The notes beneath the pieces were generated by a model, which searched no databases, had not been told where the DNA came from, and was given only the letters and a program-made list of their open reading frames with translations. The position numbers and the translations under genes were made by a program. 64,000 bases of DNA, taken from the NCBI GenBank assembly GCA_965153455.1, contig OZ234503.1, positions 11,847,118 to 11,911,117 on the forward strand. Reading direction: 5' to 3'. This document shows, in pieces, positions 59,946 to 64,000 of the stretch; within the stretch, counting starts at the first letter, position 1; each line of letters starts with the position of its first letter. Origin of the DNA: Sphagnum compactum (taxonomy: Eukaryota > Bryophyta > Sphagnopsida > Sphagnales).

Positions 59946-60639
59946 TGGTTAATAGTGGAAAATTGACCAATTATTCTTTTATGTAGTTCCTTATAATAGG
60001 TTCCTACTTAGGTTGATTATATGGCCTTGTACTTAGGCTAGGTTTTTAACATAACATAAGTAATGACATGTGTCAATAATTGATAGGCTGAAATCATGAA
60101 ATTATCAATAAATTAAATAATTGAAATTTAATTGATTTTTGTACTGCCTAGTTAATTAATTAACAAGTAAAATGGCTTGATAAATTTGTATTTCACTAAA
60201 TAATAATGCACCAATTTAGTATCCGTAGCAACTAGTTCCCTTTCATTAGGGGGTTGACCAATTTCACCATGGTAAAAATGTCCAAATTCACTCAAAATTT
60301 AGTGAAACCCAAAATGAACTAGGACACATTTTGGTGTAATGACAATAATCCACTATAATTATAATAATGTAAAATAATAAAAAATCCAAAATTGTCTTTT
60401 GTAAATTTTTTTTCAATTAAACAATTTTTTTGGGTACCCAATCGTGAATGGACCCTGCAGTCCAACATATTTGAATGTGCCACAAAAATGACAAAGTGGT
60501 ATTTTAGATATTGTATGTGAAGACCAAAAAATTGACATTTTAACCTATCACCCCAACAACACATGAAACTCAACACTCACAACTAACCTTAACACCAACG
60601 TAGCAACAATGCCATCCTCCCATAACATCAATATAAAGT
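59946..60639. other. AT-rich intergenic DNA
   Basis: No gene seen. A possible upstream part of the following transposase pseudogene cannot be made out. Confidence 0.3.
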
Positions 60640-62560
60640 TTTGCCGAAACTAACAGAGTTCCTAATGCATTCAAGCGAGCCAAGTGGACAAATAAACAAC
60701 TAGAACATGACATGGATGCAATGGATAGGGGACACACATCTTTGCAAAAGGTTAACATATATTGGAACATTCCACTAAACTCACTTTTAGATCACTTCAA
60801 TGGTAGAACCAGAAGCAAGAAAATAGGCCCCCAAGGTGTGTTAAAACAGGAGGATGCAACAATTGTCACTTGAGTTTTGAACATGCAAACTGTTGGATTA
60901 TATATCACCCTGTAACAATTGAAACAAAAAGTTGTTAAAGTCACACAAACCAAACCTACCTCATTCTAGAATGGTGTTCCAAGAGTGAGTTGGTGGTATT
61001 GATTTTAAAAATGTCATCAAAAAATTAGTATTCAACTTATAAAAAGACTAAAAGTTTCTAAAGCAAAAAGGGTTTACTAAGCAAACATGGCATAAATTTT
61101 ATTGCAAATTGGAAAACATGTACACACAACATAAATATCCATCAAATCACATTTGGAATTCCAACAAAATAGGAATTCAAGTAGGGTGACAATTTGTTGT
61201 TAGGGTTTTGGCTAGGTGAAGCTCCCGTGATGTTTATAGCACCACCCTTAAGTCTCGAGAGTGGTTGATTATGAATTGTGTTGTTAATGTTATAAGGGTA
61301 GCCTTGCCTTCAATTTACATTTTTAGAGGTTCAAGGATGCAAAAATATTACATACGATTATGTAGAGTAGGAACATGCATGGCAATGTAGAAAAAAATTT
61401 GGATGGTAGCCTTGGCTTCATTTTACATTTTTAGAGGTTCAAGGATGCAAAAAGATTACATATAATTATGTAAACCAGGAACATGCATGGCAATCTAGAA
61501 AAAAAATTTGGATGACAAGTTACGTTTTCAAGCAATGGTTGTCTTTTTTTTGCACATCTAGATCTATTCAAGGGGGCATTTCTCAATAGAATTGTCATCT
61601 TTTAATTATAGATGGGCATCGTTTTCACATCATAGTATAAGCACTTGAACAAGTAATAGAAATTGGGTTGGACATGGTCAGCTTACCTGCTAATACTTTG
61701 CATGCACTTTAACCATTGGATGTCACTTGCTTCAAACCATTCAAGATAGTTTTGATAAAAAAGAAGAAATTTTAATTATCTTGAACTAGACAAAATCACA
61801 CTAGTAGCATGGGCAAGGCCTTACAACAATCCTTGCAAAAGGAAAACATAAAATCGAAGTGTAGAATTTTTGGAATTTGGCCATTGAATCTTGTAGCCAT
61901 GGTTGGAAAGTTTGGTCCAAGTGATGTGTTCACACAACAGAAAAGGAGGAGCATGAAAATTCATACCATTTAAATGCAATAGATGAATCTAGTAATAGTG
62001 AGGCTCAAACTGCCATAGAATTGTTAAACATTGTAGGGACCTTTCAAACAACAATTCTAGCTACTCCTTCCATGTCTAATTGCCCCTCTTCACCCATGTC
62101 TTGCTACTATGTTGAAATGACACATAGTTTTGCCACCCTAACAAATTACCATGAAGAAGATCAATTGGTGGTGAACTTGGAAGATGCTACTCCAAATTTA
62201 AATAATCTAATTAGTCCAAGTCAAATTCAAGGACCTATAGGATTTGCTAACCGACTGTCACTACTAATATTACCAACCAAGAAAAAACAAGGCAATGAAC
62301 CATTAGGACTATTCCAATTCACGTGATCATATTAAACCAATATTTGACAACTTTGAAACAAAAGGCAATGGACAAAAATATTTTTAATAAAATCAAGGAG
62401 CAAAAAATGAAAGAAAAGGAAGAAAAAAATCCAAAACGCTGAAGGTACACAATTTGCCCAAATTAAACGAACAACTCAAAGGAGATCAATTAAGAAGGAG
62501 GATATAACTAAATTTAATTATGCATGGTTTGTTGTTATTGTTAGCATTGTTGGTGAAAGA
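60640..62560 (+). pseudogene. pogo/Tigger-type DDE transposase pseudogene
   Basis: Translations in shifting frames follow the order of a plant pogo-like (CENP-B-related, DDE superfamily) transposase. The N-terminal DNA-binding part is IPLNSLLDHFNGRTRSKKIG (about 60769-60830). A CENP-B-like stretch follows (TQTKPT, then NGVPRVSWWY near 60950-60990). The start of the catalytic region is VNCVVNVI then LPSIYIFRG (about 61280-61335), then CMAMQKKIWM. The C-terminal part is GIWPLN-like near 61880 and a 101-residue open frame at 62021-62326 containing LPTKKKQGNEPL. The central DDE segment is largely scrambled. A 108-bp tandem duplication (61297 and 61405) lies inside it. Stops and shifts show it is dead. 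Confidence 0.55.
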
Positions 62561-63309
62561 TTCCACAATAAAACTCCTAACTTTAAAGCAAGTTTTCAAG
62601 CCCATCCTCTAGGCTATAGAGGGTTTGGAGTAAGAATCACATCCACATAACACATAAGTGCTAGATAATAAAGAAGGGAAAAATGTAACTTGTTAGGCAT
62701 GTCATAGCAACCTTCCGTTTAGCAATTAAAAATGAGGGAGGTTCTATGGTGGGTTCTGATGGCGTTTTTGATGGTTAATCAAAAAGGACAAAAAAATGAC
62801 AAAAGAAAAATAGATAAATCAAGGTTTGTCATGAGTTCTAAATGCACTAATGATGGCCACTTAAAGGATAAAGGGACAGAAAAGAAATAGAAAGGTAAAT
62901 GGGTTTGTAATGGTTTATGGTAATTCGTCTATAAAAGATTGACAATATTTAGACCAAAGATAAAAAAGAGGGACATAATAGAGTGGAATTAAAGAAGTGA
63001 AGGAAAGAGAAAACTCACGTAAGAAGAATATACAAGAGAAAATGGATAGAAAGAAATGTAAACAAAAGGACCAAGAAAAACATTTAGGCAATAAAGACAT
63101 AAGAAGAAAGTTCAAGAGAGCTTAATGTTCTTAGCTTTGAATGTTAGTATAATGTGCAATGATGGTGGTTGTCACTTCTTAAAAAAGTAACACAACAAAA
63201 AAATGAAAAAAGGAAGAGGTGAGAAAAATGAATCCAAAGAAAATAGGCGAGCTTGGAAAAACCAAGCTTGAGCCCTCCCACCTCAAATAAGCTTTTGGAG
63301 CTACAGTTT
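62561..63309. other. Intergenic DNA, no gene seen
   Basis: A-rich on the plus strand with AAAGAAA and AGAAAG words. The 62915-63115 minus-strand frame is low complexity. Confidence 0.3.
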
Positions 63310-63960
63310 AATGGAGATGGCAATCAACTTTTAGATGGTGGTAGGTGGGTTTGTGGCGATGGCAGTCAGCTTGTGGTGATAGTAGTTCTAGGCGATGGTA
63401 GGAATGAATGGGGACTTCTAGAACAATAGCAGTGCTAGGCGAAAGCAAATGAAGAAAAACAAATCTAGAAAAGAAACGCAAGCTAAGTGATGGTAGCGAT
63501 AAGTGATGTTAAGCTTGCAATGGCAATGATAGGCAATGGCAGGACTACGATGACAGTGTTAAGCAATGGCAAGTGTGAGCATCAACATGTGCACTATGCA
63601 ATGGTAACTTTCGGTGATGGTTGATGTGAGCATTCACGTCAGGAATTAAGACTTGTTTGAAATAGAGACACATAGATTAAGTAAAAAAAGGAAAATTAAA
63701 AAAAGAAAAGGAAAAAAACCGAGAGACAAAAACACGAAAAGCAAAAAAATGAGAAAGAAAATGGCATCAACACCTTTCTATAGTAGACACGAAAAAAGGA
63801 TGGCAATGGTGTTCAAAACATTTTTATAGCAAACATAAAGAGAGAGATGACAATGGTGTTAAGTGCATTTCTATAGCAAACATGGAGAGGAAAAAAAAAA
63901 AGGTGTGCACCTTCTTGTAATAGACACAAAACATGGAAAGAAAGATAGTAAGAAGGAAAA
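63310..63960. repeat. Two degenerate tandem arrays at the window end
   Basis: 63310-63620 repeats GGCGATGGCAG, GGTGATAGTAG and GGCAATGGCA words. 63760-63945 holds about four copies of a ~47-bp unit (GGCAATGGTGTT, then CTATAGCAAACATGGAGAG). Neither encodes a supportable protein. Confidence 0.6.
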
Positions 63961-64000
63961 ACTTGACACAATGGCTCTTGTCACCTACAACACATTCAAG

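Overview
This is nuclear DNA from a land plant, and it is AT-rich, repeat-rich and gene-poor. All the protein-coding genes I can support have introns with GT-AG borders and stand far apart. One of them is an LHCSR-type light-harvesting protein, a family kept in green algae and bryophytes but, to my knowledge, lost from vascular plants. I therefore infer a bryophyte, probably a moss or liverwort; the species cannot be told from the window.

Layout. Positions 1-1570 hold the broken 3' half of a retroelement gene. Positions 3440-7560 hold two diverged copies of one segment plus foldback elements. Positions 9879-14890 (+) are a CBP60-type calmodulin-binding transcription factor whose N-terminal two-exon module exists in three tandem copies. 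Positions 17770-21060 are a decayed Copia retrotransposon. Positions 22999-24384 (-) are a complete three-exon LHCSR. Positions 31039-34469 (-) are a nine-exon receptor-like gene: signal peptide, ANF/type-I periplasmic-binding ectodomain, one membrane span and a short tail. Positions 37-46 kb are a gene desert. Positions 46655-47465 (+) are a small spliced gene I do not recognise, followed by a LINE reverse transcriptase scrap. Positions 49119-52153 (-) are an eight-exon choline-phosphate cytidylyltransferase. Positions 53-64 kb hold foldback and TIR elements, minisatellites and a wrecked pogo-type transposase gene (60640-62560).

The genes do not form a pathway. Calcium/stress signalling (CBP60), photoprotection (LHCSR), a putative ligand receptor and membrane lipid synthesis (CCT) are simply neighbours. 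For all four main genes I worked out exon borders by hand and checked that every junction keeps phase and that the total is a multiple of three: 505 codons for CBP60 with all modules, 251 for LHCSR, 523 for the receptor and 317 for CCT. No transcript evidence was available.

The two most interesting items are the single-span ANF-type receptor, which lacks the channel of plant glutamate receptor-like proteins, and the symmetric triplicated exon cassette in the CBP60 gene. A third is a foldback repeat family with a conserved hinge, found in at least seven places, including within about 2.5 kb upstream of three of the four main genes.
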